Shown: one piece after another, positions 1-8,638 of the stretch
Position numbering within the stretch: position 1 is the first letter of the stretch
Layout: the number at the start of each line of letters is the position of its first letter
Source of the DNA: Pseudomonas cyclaminis
Lineage (GTDB): Bacteria; Pseudomonadota; Gammaproteobacteria; Pseudomonadales; Pseudomonadaceae
Direction of reading: 5' to 3'
Length of the DNA stretch: 32,628 nt
Assembly: GCF_015163715.1 (NCBI RefSeq)
Contig: NZ_JADDUM010000052.1
Coordinates: forward strand, 1 to 32,628
Program-made: the position numbers and the translations under genes
Notes under the pieces: generated by a model
What the model saw: the letters and a program-made list of their open reading frames with translations, nothing else
Databases searched by the model: none
What the model was told of the DNA's origin: nothing

Positions 1-10
1 CCCTCCCACA
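1..10. repeat. Partial REP element at window edge
   Basis: The first ten bases (CCCTCCCACA) match the outer end of the REP arm seen in full at 32443-32467. The rest of the element would lie outside the window. The match is short, so the call rests on the intergenic position and on the complete copy elsewhere. Confidence 0.5.
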
Positions 11-41
11 TTGATTTTGTGGTTGGCTGTAAAGCTTAGGC

Positions 42-782
42 TCAGCGCAGGATTTTCGGCGCTTCATCCCTTGGTAGGTTGTTGCGCAATACCGGCTGGC
101 CAGGCGCTTGACTGCCGCCGCCCAATTGCTCTGCCAACTGCCGCGCTACATCCTCACCCAATGCCTTCGACACTTCCTTCACCACCCGCGGCCGGTTCAG
201 GCTGACGCGCACGTCGCGGTTGTTCACCAGTTTGGTGTCCTGGCCTTCGCCCATGGCGGTAAATGCCGAGGTGATTTCAAAGGTGCGCGTGTTGATCAGG
301 CTGAAATCCGCCACCAGCGTCAGGCCCAGCACCGCCGAGTAGCTGTTGGTGTGGTCCAGGGCGTTGAGGTCCTGGGTGAAGTCGATGTCTGACAGCGTGC
401 CGAACAGCACGTAGTCCGCGCCCTTGAAGTGGCCGGCCTTGATGCGCTTGATCACGTCATAGACGTCGCCCTTGGCATCGGCGGTGTAAGGCGTGCCCTG
501 GACCAGCTGGAACTGGCGGGACTTGAGGATCTCACCCTTGATATCGCCACTGAATTTACGCAGCTCGGTCTGCTCGATGTAGCTGTTGCGGCTTTCGTAC
601 TCGCTGTAGCTCGTCGCGCCGCTGGCCTGGTAGCTGCTGGCTTGAAAATTGTTACTGGCCGAGACCTGGTGGATGTATTCCTCAACCCGCGCCTCGTAGG
701 CCAGGTCGGTCACCGCGATCTTCGGCGCGGCCGACGCGCCAAAGGCGCACAGCAGGCTGATCAAACCGATCCATGCACGCAT
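42..782 (-). CDS. CsgG-like periplasmic protein, last gene of LpoB-type operon
   Basis: A 246-residue exported protein. Residues 1-18 form a signal peptide with a likely signal peptidase I site after ASA; there is no lipobox cysteine, unlike the three genes upstream. The mature part begins KIAVTDLAY, and later segments such as GADYVLFGTLSDID and a long helix near the C-terminus (VVKEVSKALGEDVARQL) resemble the CsgG/LpoB-type alpha/beta domain. A Ser/Tyr/Asn-rich stretch at about residues 40-70 is an insertion relative to that core. The start at 782 lies 3 bases after the stop of the LpoB-like gene, so the two are surely cotranscribed. A role in envelope assembly is inferred only from fold and neighbours; the exact function is unknown. 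Confidence 0.7.
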   Translation of the reverse strand: MRAWIGLISLLCAFGASAAPKIAVTDLAYEARVEEYIHQVSASNNFQASSYQASGATSYSEYESRNSYIEQTELRKFSGDIKGEILKSRQFQLVQGTPYTADAKGDVYDVIKRIKAGHFKGADYVLFGTLSDIDFTQDLNALDHTNSYSAVLGLTLVADFSLINTRTFEITSAFTAMGEGQDTKLVNNRDVRVSLNRPRVVKEVSKALGEDVARQLAEQLGGGSQAPGQPVLRNNLPRDEAPKILR

Positions 783-785
783 TGC

Positions 786-1373
786 TTAGCGCTCCGTTGT
801 CTTGCGGATTTCTTTTTCGTCCATCCATTCGGCCAGGCCGCTCTCGACGTCGATCAGTTGCAGGCTGAACTTGTAGAACACGTCTTTGTAGTCCGCGCTG
901 CGCTTGACGATGGAACTGATGGAGCCTTCCAGGCGGTACTTGGCCGCGACCATGTTGCCGGTCTTGCTCACGGTGGACTTCTTGTACAAGCCGCTCTGGT
1001 TCTGCAATTTCAGCTGGTCGACCTGGCTTTGCATGTCGGTGTTGTCGCTGGCGAAGCGTGCGGTGCCGGTCTTCATCAACTGGGTCTTGATTGACGTGGT
1101 GATCTCGCGGGTGTCGATGTACTCGCTGGTCTTGTTCTTCACGTCATACACCTGCACCACCGGGCGGCCTTGCAGGATGCCGGACTGGGCCAGGGAGCGG
1201 GTCATGCTTTCGGCGATCATCTGCAGGTCGGTGGAGCCGAACTCGTTGGTGACCGTTTCCACGGCCTTGGTGTCGCCGTAGTTGATGTTCTTGCTGCCCA
1301 GCACGGGCGAAGTGTTGGAACAACCGCTGGCCAGGACGGCCACCACGGCGAGCATCGAAACGCGTGCAAACAT
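786..1373 (-). CDS. lpoB: LpoB-like lipoprotein (penicillin-binding protein activator family)
   Basis: A lipoprotein of 195 residues. The start was placed at 1373, not at the longer ORF start at 1406, because it begins the signal peptide directly and puts the lipobox LASGC at Cys18. The body has the LpoB-family pattern: a helix (LQMIAESMTRSL), a strand (RPVVQVYDVKNKT), a second helix (EITTSIKTQLMKTG) and C-terminal strands (YRLEGSISSI, FSLQLIDVESG). In E. coli, LpoB is an outer-membrane lipoprotein that activates the peptidoglycan synthase PBP1B. Here only about 30 residues, without a proline-rich stretch, separate the lipid anchor from the domain, whereas E. coli LpoB has a long Pro-rich linker. 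It is third in the operon, 29 bases after the YcfL-like gene. Family membership is fairly sure; PBP1B activation is not shown. Confidence 0.75.
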   Translation of the reverse strand: MFARVSMLAVVAVLASGCSNTSPVLGSKNINYGDTKAVETVTNEFGSTDLQMIAESMTRSLAQSGILQGRPVVQVYDVKNKTSEYIDTREITTSIKTQLMKTGTARFASDNTDMQSQVDQLKLQNQSGLYKKSTVSKTGNMVAAKYRLEGSISSIVKRSADYKDVFYKFSLQLIDVESGLAEWMDEKEIRKTTER

Positions 1374-1402
1374 GGAGAAATCTCTCAAGAAGGGTGGACG
1401 GC

Positions 1403-1774
1403 TCAAGGGGTTTTGACTTCGAGGCGCAAGTCCGCTGCCTGGGGCAGATTGGCGATGGCCGGCAGGAAGGTGGCCTGATTGGCGTACAGATTCAGCACTT
1501 TCCAGGTGTCTTCATCGCCCACCGGGAAACCGTCGGCACCCAGCCAGGCGAAGCGGTAATACAGGGTCTGGTTACTGCTGGTGATATTGCTCAACTGCAC
1601 CTTGGCGGTGAGAAAGCCGTTCTCGCGGGCCACGCGAATGGCACCGACGGCGATGCCCTTGAACTTGCCCATCACCACGATTTTGCTCGCGGCGCTGCCG
1701 GGTTCCGGCGGCGGCGGGGTGGCGCAGCCGGCAAGCAGGACCAGCGCCAGGGCGCCGAGGACGAAATGACGCAT
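1403..1774 (-). CDS. YcfL-like lipoprotein (DUF1425)
   Basis: A 123-residue lipoprotein. The start at 1774 is preceded by a good ribosome binding site (AAGGAGC); the longer ORF start at 1858 would put 28 residues in front of the signal peptide. The lipobox LAGC gives Cys17. The mature part is one small beta-rich domain with the segment QTLYYRFAWLGADGFPV, typical of YcfL/DUF1425. In E. coli ycfL lies next to lpoB, and the same pairing is seen here (10 bases after the COG3014 gene, 29 bases before the LpoB-like gene). Its molecular role is unknown. Confidence 0.8.
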   Translation of the reverse strand: MRHFVLGALALVLLAGCATPPPPEPGSAASKIVVMGKFKGIAVGAIRVARENGFLTAKVQLSNITSSNQTLYYRFAWLGADGFPVGDEDTWKVLNLYANQATFLPAIANLPQAADLRLEVKTP

Positions 1775-1784
1775 AGCGTGCTCC

Positions 1785-3181
1785 TTAAGGTTGTTTGAGG
1801 GTGGCGATGGCCTGGGGCGGCGTGCTCGGTACCACACGCGCCGCGAGACCGCCGGCAAACACCTGGTTGCCGACCACGCGCAGGGTGATGACCTGGTAGC
1901 GCTGGTCGGCCTTGACCGTCACTCGTGTGCCGCCCAGGGCATTGGGCAGGCTGACCTGATGCTCGCCGTGCTTGAGGCGCAGGCGGGTGACTTGGGTCAT
2001 GTCCGGCAGGGTGCGCCAGGTGCGGGTGTCGGCGCCTTCGGTCACGGCCGAGGCGATGCCCAGCACCAGGCCCGCCATGGGGTTGGTCTTGTTCAGGTTG
2101 TTTTGTGCCACGCCACGGGTGACCGCACGCACGGTGGTGCGCAGGATGATGCCGGGCATGTCATCGCGCAGGGCTCGGCGCGACATGGCTGTGGTGCTAT
2201 TGAGGGCAGTCAGGTTCTGTTGCTGGCCGTCGACGCCAATCTGGGCGAAGGTGGCGGTGGAGCTGTCGGCCTTGATCACCGGGAAAGACAGCGGGGTGAT
2301 CACCAGGTTGCCGTTGATCGGGATTGGCAGCGGCAGGCGGATCGAATCGCGGGCTGGCGCCAGGCCGCTCTGAACCACGATCAGCACGTCGGTTTCATCG
2401 GCGCCGAGCTTGGACTTGTCGAGATCCAGCAGGGCCATTTCCAGCAACGGGGTGTCAGGGCGCAACTCCGCGGCCTTGCGATAACCCGGTGCGGCCAGGT
2501 CTTTTTCACCCAGGGCTTCGTAGACGAAACCGGCCAGGTAATGGCTGAAGGCACTCTGGTAGCTGTTTTTCAGGCCAACCACTTCCGGTGCGTCGAGGGC
2601 TTCCACCGGGTAACCGCTCAGGTCTTTCATCTGGGTGGTCACACCTTGGCGCTCGGCATCATCCTCGCGCTTGAGGTATTCCTTGTCGCGCAGGTCGGCG
2701 ATCACGGCTTCGCGTTCGTGGGTTTTCTTGATCTCGGTGCGCGCACGTCGAAGTCATTCAGGGCCAGCAGGTTCAGGGCCATCTGGGTGGTCAGCATGAC
2801 TTTTTCGTAGTCATAGCCTTCGTAGCGACGCACTTTGTCGTTGGCCAGGAAGCTGCCGAACTGGGAAAGGTACCGTGCGCTGTCGAACTTGACCGATTCC
2901 TCCCACTTGTAGACTTGCAGGTCGGCGCTGCGCCAGGCGGTCTGGCTGCCGGTCAGGTCACCCTTGGCTCGCAGTAACTCGCCTTTCTCGAAGTAATACA
3001 GCAGGTCCTTGTCGTCGCCAGTGTTGTTCTTTTCCAGCAGGGTCAAGGCGCCGTCGACATTGCCAATGGCCAGTTGCTGGTTGGTGGCTTGCAGCTCGGA
3101 GTCGTAGCTACGGAACATCGAACAGCCGGAGAGCAAGGTGACCGCCACGAGCGCGAGCGGAGGTAAGGCGCGAAGTGCCAT
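1785..3181 (-). pseudogene. COG3014-family lipoprotein, single-base frameshift
   Basis: First gene of the operon. Two overlapping frames, 2702-3181 and 1785-2705, together encode one protein of about 465 residues once a single base is restored. The N-terminal part has a lipoprotein signal with LLSGC (Cys20) and TPR-like helices; reading in frame up to LNDFDV, it runs into a false tail RAPRSRKPTNAKP. The second frame continues naturally, with a TPR-like segment (HYLAGFVYEALGEKDLA) and a beta-rich C-terminal part. On the coding strand a G seems lost so that GTGGCGCGC reads GTGCGCGC, near 2744-2747. The lengths and smooth continuation argue for sequencing error or a very recent mutation. The start at 3181 has GGAAGAAG upstream. 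The family is a lipoprotein of unknown function found beside ycfL/lpoB homologues. Confidence 0.8.
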
Positions 3182-3218
3182 GCAACTTCTTCCCTGAAAG
3201 TAGTCAACCGGTGTGGTA

Positions 3219-3240
3219 ATTCCTCATAAAAACGAGGAAT
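3219..3240 (-). promoter_or_regulatory. Inverted repeat in leader of the LpoB-type operon
   Basis: Perfect 7-base arms ATTCCTC and GAGGAAT with an 8-base AT-rich loop, between the predicted promoter and the first start codon at 3181. It could be an mRNA hairpin or an operator. There is no T-run after it on the minus strand, so it is not a terminator. Confidence 0.4.
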
Positions 3241-3270
3241 GAAATTCCCTTTCGCACTAACAGGGGCGGC

Positions 3271-3298
3271 ATTATAGGCGCCGTTACTGGCAAAACAA
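3271..3298 (-). promoter_or_regulatory. Predicted sigma-70 promoter of the LpoB-type operon
   Basis: On the minus strand there is a perfect -10 TATAAT (3271-3276) with TTGTTT (3293-3298) 16 bases upstream as a weak -35. A start near 3263 would leave a leader of about 80 bases that includes the inverted repeat at 3219-3240. Confidence 0.5.
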
Positions 3299-3446
3299 TG
3301 GCTTTTTGCCGTGATTCAATCCACGAAAATGCCACTACTTCGCTTTAAAGTCCTCGTCCTTAACCACGCCAGATCACTTACGGCTTGAGTCAAACCCCTG
3401 AAGCCCTAACAATGTGTTACTTCGTATTTCCCTTTGAGATTCATTC

Positions 3447-5341
3447 ATGACTGCCCCCTTCCGTTTTCTCGCCTGGCTGTTGTTGCCGGCGTTGATGTCG
3501 TGCAGCTTCAACCTGTTGGCCGCGACTGCCGAAGGCGCGCCACAAGCCTTGCATTTACTGGACTACATTGGCGCTGACTACCCGCCGACGGTGGAGGCGG
3601 GCAAGGTGGTGGATGATTCGGAATACCGCGAGCAGGTGGAGTTTCTCGGGGTGTTGCAGGGGCTGGTGGCGGACTTGCCGCAAAGGCCTGAGCGCGCCGG
3701 GTTGGTCAAGGGCGTTGATGAATTACTGTCAGCCGTCAAAGCGCACGAGGACGGTGCGACTGTCGCTCGTCAGGCCCGTCAGCTGGGCGCCAAGCTGGCT
3801 GTGGCGTATGAAGTCAGCCAGGCCCCGGCTATCACGCCGGACCCGACACGCGGCGCACCGCTCTATGCCCAGCATTGCTCGGTATGCCACGGCACGGCCG
3901 CGCCGGCGATGGCCCGGCGGGCGTGGGCCTCACGCCGCCGCCCGCTAACCTGCGCGATACCGCGCGCCTGGATCGCCTGAGCCTCTACGCGATCTACAAC
4001 ACCCTGGGCCTGGGCGTCGAAGGCACCGATATGCCGTCCTTCGCCGACCAGTTGGACGACCGTCAGCGCTGGGACCTGGCCACGTACATCGCCGGCTTCA
4101 CCGCTGACCCGGCGACGGCAAAAACTGAGCAGCCGTTCAACCTCGCCGATCTGGCTCGCCAAACCCCCAACGAAGTGTTGGCCGCCGACGGCCCGGCCGC
4201 TGCCGCCACTTTCCGCGCCCAGCGGGCGCAGCCGCCGCAGGTCAAGCGTGGCCCGGCGCAGTTGCTCGACTACACCGCGACGACGTTGGACAAGAGCCTC
4301 GCCGCGTTCCGTAATGGCGACCACGAACAAGCTTACGATCTGTCCGTAGCGGCCTATCTGGAAGGCTTCGAGCTGGTGGAAAGCTCACTGGATAACGTCG
4401 ACGCCAACGTGCGCAAGGACACTGAGAAGGCCCTGATGGCCTATCGGCAGTCGTTGCAGGACGGCTTGCCGCTTGAGCAGGTGCAGCAGCGCCTGGACGT
4501 AGCCAAAGGCAAACTCACCGAATCCGCCGGGTTGTTGGGCAGCGATGGCTTGAGCTGGTCGTTGAGCTACATCTCGGGTCTGCTGATTCTGCTGCGCGAA
4601 GGCCTGGAAGCGATTCTGGTGCTGGCGGCGATCCTCGCCTTTCTGCGTAACACCGGCCAGCAATCGGCGGTGCGCAGCGTTAACGTAGGCTGGGGCCTGG
4701 CGTTGCTCGCGGGCTTGGCCACCTGGGCCTTGGCGGCGTACGTGATTGACGTGAGCGGCGCCCAGCGCGAATTGCTTGAAGGCTGCACGGCCCTGTTCGC
4801 CAGTGTGATGGTGCTGTGGCTGGGGGTGTGGATGCACGACCGCCGCCATGCAGCGGCGTGGCAGGACTACATCAAGAGCAGCCTGGTGGGCGGCGGTGGG
4901 CGTTTCGGTTTCGCCGTGCTGGCGTTTTTCTCGGTATACCGCGAGTTGTTCGAAGTGATCCTGTTCTACGAAACCCTGTGGCTGCAAGCCGGGCCGGCCG
5001 GGCACAACGCCGTGCTGGCGGGCGGTGCCACGGCGCTGGTGCTGCTGGTGGGCCTGGCCTGGGTGATCCTGCGTGGTTCGGCAAGGTTGCCGCTGGCGCT
5101 GTTCTTCGGCATCAACGCAGCGCTGTTGTGCGCACTGTCGGTGGTGTTCGCCGGGCATGGCGTCAAGGCGTTGCAGGAAGCCGGCATCTTCGGCACGCGG
5201 CCGGTGGTGTTCTTTGACTTCGACTGGCTGGGCATCCACGCCGACGCGTATTCGTTGAGCGCGCAGGCGGTGGCGATCCTGGCGATTGTGGTGCTGTATG
5301 GCCGCAGCCGTTTGGCCGAAAAACGCCGCGTGGCGGCTTGA
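3447..5341 (+). pseudogene. Cytochrome c-FTR1 family iron permease, single-base frameshift
   Basis: Frames 3447-3980 and 3875-5341 make one protein of about 631 residues if one G is restored near 3899-3900 (GCCGCGCC should read GCCGGCGCC, giving GTAGAGDG). The N-terminus is a signal peptide, followed by a c-type cytochrome domain with CSVCH (Cys144, Cys147, His148) and a probable axial Met in GTDMPSF near residue 196. The C-terminal half is an FTR1/EfeU-type membrane domain with the two conserved iron-binding motifs REGLE (about 385-389) and RELFE (about 500-504). FTR1 proteins import iron across the inner membrane; the fused haem domain suggests electron transfer linked to iron oxidation at the periplasmic face. 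The frameshift splits the haem motif from the permease, so the gene as written would be inactive. All motifs are intact on either side, which favours sequencing error. Confidence 0.85.
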
Positions 5342-5343
5342 TC

Positions 5344-5799
5344 ATGCGGGTATGGATCGACGCCGACGCCTGCCCTCGGGCGGCCAAGGACCAGGTGGTC
5401 AAGTTCGCCCTCAAGCGCCAGTTCGAGGTGGTGCTGGTGGCCGGGCAGAGTCAGATCAAGCCGAGCTTTGCCTGTGTGAAGCTGATCGTCGTGCCCAGCG
5501 GCCCGGATGCGGCGGATGATTACCTGGTGGAGCACGCCGTGCCCGGCGAACTGGTGATCTGCAGCGATGTGCCCCTGGCCGATCGCCTGGTCAAGAAGGG
5601 TGTCACGGCGCTTGACCCACGGGGCAAGGAGTTCAGCCCCGCGAACATGAGTGAGCGCCTGGCGGTGCGTAACCTGTTCACCGATCTGCGCGAGCAAGGC
5701 CAGATGGGCGGCGGGCCACCGCCCCACAGTGAGAAGGACAAGCAGGCGTTCGCCAACTCACTCGACCGCATCCTTACCAAGTTGATGCGCCCCGCCTGA
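5344..5799 (+). CDS. YaiI/YqxD family protein (DUF188)
   Basis: A 151-residue cytosolic protein beginning MRVWIDADACPRAAKD, the hallmark acidic N-terminus of the DUF188/YaiI family, which is related to PIN/NYN-type nuclease folds. Other conserved parts are ICSDVPLADRL and VTALDPRGKEF. ATG at 5344 was chosen over the TTG at 5338. It starts 2 bases after the FTR1 stop and is probably cotranscribed, though no functional link is known. The biochemical activity of the family is not established. Confidence 0.9.
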   Translation: MRVWIDADACPRAAKDQVVKFALKRQFEVVLVAGQSQIKPSFACVKLIVVPSGPDAADDYLVEHAVPGELVICSDVPLADRLVKKGVTALDPRGKEFSPANMSERLAVRNLFTDLREQGQMGGGPPPHSEKDKQAFANSLDRILTKLMRPA

Positions 5800-5803
5800 C
5801 TCC

Positions 5804-5849
5804 TGTGGTGAGCGAGCTTGCCTCGCGCGGGGCAACCCCGCTCACCACA
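5804..5849. repeat. REP palindrome (GTGGTGAGCGGGCTTG family)
   Basis: TGTGGTGAGCGAGCTTGCC and GGCAACCCCGCTCACCACA form an imperfect palindrome between the convergent yaiI-like gene and elbB. Similar sequences occur at 11997-12130 and 26948-26973. It probably serves as the 3' mRNA hairpin for both genes. Confidence 0.8.
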
Positions 5850-5870
5850 ATTGAGTGCTGTGCGCGCTGG

Positions 5871-6536
5871 TCAGTCGTTTTCGTGGGTCAACTCCAGCAC
5901 CCGATCCACCAGTTTGTTGATGCCCGAGGCCACTTCACTGATGTTCTTGCCGAGCATGTAAGCCGGAGTGCTCACCAGCTTGCGCGCCTTGTCTTCGACG
6001 ATGTCTTCAACCGCGCACTCCTGGTGGGTGGCGCCCATCTTGTCCAGTGCGGCGGCAGTGTCGGCACAGTTGCCAATGGTGCAGGTCACACCGGGGCCGT
6101 AGATCTTGGCAGCCAGGGCCGGTGAAATACAGATCAGCCCCACCGGCTTGCCGGCCTCGGCAAACGCTTCGGCCAATGCCAGCACCTGTGGATTGACGCT
6201 GCACTCGGCGCCTTTCACTGCAAAATCCGACAGGTTCTTGGCCGCGCCAAACCCGCCGGGCACGATCAGCGCATCGAAGTCTTCGGCATTGGCCTCTTTG
6301 ATGTCTTTCACCTCGCCTCGGGCAATGCGCGCCGATTCCACCAGCACATTGCGCGACTCGGGCATCTCTTCACCGGTGAGGTGGTTGATCACGTGCAACT
6401 GTGGGATGTCGGGGGCAAAGCATTGGACCTGAGCGCCGCGCTGGTCCAGGCGCAGCAGGGTGATCACGCTTTCGTGGATCTCTGCGCCGTCATACACGCC
6501 GCAGCCGGAAAGGATCACTGCAATCTTTTTGCTCAT
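5871..6536 (-). CDS. elbB: ElbB-type DJ-1/PfpI superfamily glyoxalase
   Basis: A 221-residue cytosolic protein of the DJ-1/PfpI superfamily. It begins KKIAVILSGCGVYDGAEIHE, and has the acidic segment FDALIVPGGFGAAKN and the nucleophile-elbow region GLICISPALAAK with the likely reactive cysteine. This is the ElbB (enhancing lycopene biosynthesis) pattern; E. coli ElbB has weak glyoxalase activity and its true role is unclear. The second ATG (6536) was chosen because AGGAG lies 8 bases before it, against 2 bases for the ATG at 6542. It is monocistronic, convergent with the DUF188 gene across a REP hairpin and divergent from the fatty acid hydroxylase gene. Confidence 0.9.
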   Translation of the reverse strand: MSKKIAVILSGCGVYDGAEIHESVITLLRLDQRGAQVQCFAPDIPQLHVINHLTGEEMPESRNVLVESARIARGEVKDIKEANAEDFDALIVPGGFGAAKNLSDFAVKGAECSVNPQVLALAEAFAEAGKPVGLICISPALAAKIYGPGVTCTIGNCADTAAALDKMGATHQECAVEDIVEDKARKLVSTPAYMLGKNISEVASGINKLVDRVLELTHEND

Positions 6537-6652
6537 GGGCATTTCTCCTGGGGTCTTGGCGTTAAATGTCTACTAATTTGTAACCTGTTGCCAATGGGAT
6601 CTCACGCCTCTGCACCTAATCTTGATGTAACAAAAATAGACCGGACTTGCCC

Positions 6653-7888
6653 ATGGACTTCGTGCCTTACGCGGTACCGTTTTTCATTGCCTTGATCGTA
6701 GTGGAGCTGCTCGCCGACCGTTGGCGCGGCCAGCGCAACTACCGGGTGGCGGACGCCATCAACAGCCTCAGCACCGGCGTGCTGTCCACCACTACCGGGC
6801 TGTTGACCAAGGGCGTGGGGCTGCTGACCTACGCGTTCGCCCTCAAGCACCTGGCCGTGATCGAGCTGCCGGCCCAGAGCGTCTGGACCTGGGTCTTCGC
6901 CTTCGTGCTCTACGACTTCTGCTACTACTGGCTGCATCGCATGGGGCACGAGCGCAATATCCTGTGGGCCGCGCACTCGGTGCACCACCAGAGCGAGGAC
7001 TACAACCTCAGCACCGCCCTGCGCCAGACCAGCACGGGCTTCCTGTTGAGCTGGATCTTCTACCTGCCCCTGGCCGTGCTCGGCGTGCCGCTGGTGGTGT
7101 TCATCAGCGTGGCGTCCCTCAACCTGCTCTATCAATTCTGGGTGCATACCCGTCATGTGCCCAAGCTTGGCTGGTTCGAGTGGTTCTTCGTCACGCCGTC
7201 CAATCATCGGGCCCACCATGCACAGAACGCTCTCTACATGGATCGCAACTATGGCGGGGTGTTCATTTTTTGGGACCGACTGTTCGGCACCTTCCAGGAA
7301 GAAGACGACAACGAACCGGTGGTTTTCGGCGTGACCACACCCCTGGCCAGTTGGAACCCGCTGTGGGCCAACCTGCAGTTTTATGCGCAGCTGTGGAGCG
7401 ATGCGCGGCGTACCGAGAGCAAGTGGGACAAGTTGCGCATCTGGTTCATGCGCACCGGCTGGCGCCCGGCGGACGTGCAGGCCAAATACCCCCAGGCCAA
7501 GCCCGACTTGAGCCAGTTCCGCAAATTCGACGTGCCGCTGGATGCGCGCCAACAGGTGTACATCGCCCTGCAGTTTGCGGCGTATGTGGGGTTTGGCAGC
7601 TATTTGATGAATTTCGGCGAGGGTTTGCCCACGGCAGCGTTGGTCCTGGGCTGGAGTGGGATGGCGCTGGGGTTATTTACTTTTGGCGTGGCCCTGGAGA
7701 ATCGCCCGTGGGCCTTGAAGGCCGAGCTGGCGCGCCTGGCGCTGAATGTGCCGCTGGTGTGGCTGGCGCCGCAGGTGGGGCTGTGGCCGGCCAGCCGCTT
7801 GGGCTGGCTGGGGCTGCTGAGTTACAGCCTGCTCAGCGTGATCGGCCTCTACTGTTGCAGAAGCCGGCTTACTCGACTGGTGTCTTAG
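6653..7888 (+). CDS. Sterol desaturase/fatty acid hydroxylase superfamily membrane protein
   Basis: A 411-residue inner-membrane di-iron protein. The three histidine clusters of the superfamily are present: HRMGH (95-99), HSVHH (108-112) and HRAHH (185-189), with an extra HTRH at 165-168. Hydrophobic segments flank the catalytic part near residues 7-20, 45-70, 78-94 and 125-162, and three more lie at about 300-410, a C-terminal extension beyond the hydroxylase domain. ATG at 6653 was taken rather than TTG at 6647; the ribosome site is weak. The substrate is not predictable; relatives act on lipids such as sterols, carotenoids or fatty acyl chains. The last 20 bases overlap the end of the convergent DedA gene. 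Confidence 0.85.
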   Translation: MDFVPYAVPFFIALIVVELLADRWRGQRNYRVADAINSLSTGVLSTTTGLLTKGVGLLTYAFALKHLAVIELPAQSVWTWVFAFVLYDFCYYWLHRMGHERNILWAAHSVHHQSEDYNLSTALRQTSTGFLLSWIFYLPLAVLGVPLVVFISVASLNLLYQFWVHTRHVPKLGWFEWFFVTPSNHRAHHAQNALYMDRNYGGVFIFWDRLFGTFQEEDDNEPVVFGVTTPLASWNPLWANLQFYAQLWSDARRTESKWDKLRIWFMRTGWRPADVQAKYPQAKPDLSQFRKFDVPLDARQQVYIALQFAAYVGFGSYLMNFGEGLPTAALVLGWSGMALGLFTFGVALENRPWALKAELARLALNVPLVWLAPQVGLWPASRLGWLGLLSYSLLSVIGLYCCRSRLTRLVS

Positions 7889-8504
7889 GCGCTTCGATCG
7901 AGACCGGCTCGGCTGCGAGCCGGGCCTTGGCGTCTGCACAGGCCTGGCGGGCAATGCGGGCGTTCTTGAAGCGGCGGCGCAGCCACAGGGCAAAGCCCAG
8001 TAACAGCAGCGCGCCGAGCACCCACAATTCGTACTTTTTGACGCTGCCGAGCATGCCTTCCAGCACCGCGCCGAAGTGGTAAGCCGCCGCACCCAAGGCC
8101 GCGGCCCAGATGGCAGCACCGATCCCGTTGAGGATCAGGTAGCGCAGCGGCGGGTAGCCTGACAGGCCAATCGCAACCGGCATCACCGTGCGCAATCCGT
8201 AGACGAAGCGAAAGCTCAGCACCCAGATATCCGGGTGTTTGCGGATATGTTCCAGCGCCTTGTCGCCCATCAATTGCCAGCGCGGTTTGCGTGCCAGCAG
8301 CTTGCGGCCGTGCTTGCGCCCCATGTAATACCAGAGCTGGTCGCCGGCGTAGCTGCCAAAGAAGGCAACGACCACCACCAGGTTGATATCCATGTAGCCA
8401 CGGAACGCCAGGAAGCCTGCGAGCACCAGAATGGTCTCGCCTTCAAAGAAGGTCCCGAGGAAGAGGGCAAAGTAGCCGAAGTCATGCAGAAATTGTTGAA
8501 GCAT
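7869..8504 (-). CDS. DedA family membrane protein
   Basis: A 211-residue inner-membrane protein of the DedA/SNARE-associated (VTT) family. Recognisable parts are the N-terminal FFEGETILVLAGFLAF with conserved acidic residues, GDQLWYYMGRKHG, and RFVYGLRTVMPVAIGLSG, where the conserved Arg and Pro lie in a re-entrant membrane segment. DedA proteins are lipid flippases/scramblases or proton-dependent transporters needed for envelope integrity. The start was set at 8504, where the DedA domain begins; the open frame continues upstream antisense to hemB and is not coding. The C-terminal tail is rich in Arg/Lys and Ala. It overlaps the convergent hydroxylase gene by 20 bases. Confidence 0.88.
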   Translation of the reverse strand: MLQQFLHDFGYFALFLGTFFEGETILVLAGFLAFRGYMDINLVVVVAFFGSYAGDQLWYYMGRKHGRKLLARKPRWQLMGDKALEHIRKHPDIWVLSFRFVYGLRTVMPVAIGLSGYPPLRYLILNGIGAAIWAAALGAAAYHFGAVLEGMLGSVKKYELWVLGALLLLGFALWLRRRFKNARIARQACADAKARLAAEPVSIEAPKTPVE

Positions 8505-8638
8505 GGTCTGGGTGCTGGCGAAATGAACGCGCAGCCTACGCCTTCGTGAACATTCATGAAAGTATCGAGATGTGTCACGAAGTGAACAATTCCTACATAA
8601 ACGACGAATGCGACTACAGGTCGCATCGATAAGCACAA

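Noticed and set aside
3182..3446. Fur box before the FTR1 iron permease
   Set aside because: I looked for a GATAATGATAATCATTATC-like site and saw none of useful quality; iron regulation may exist but is not visible.
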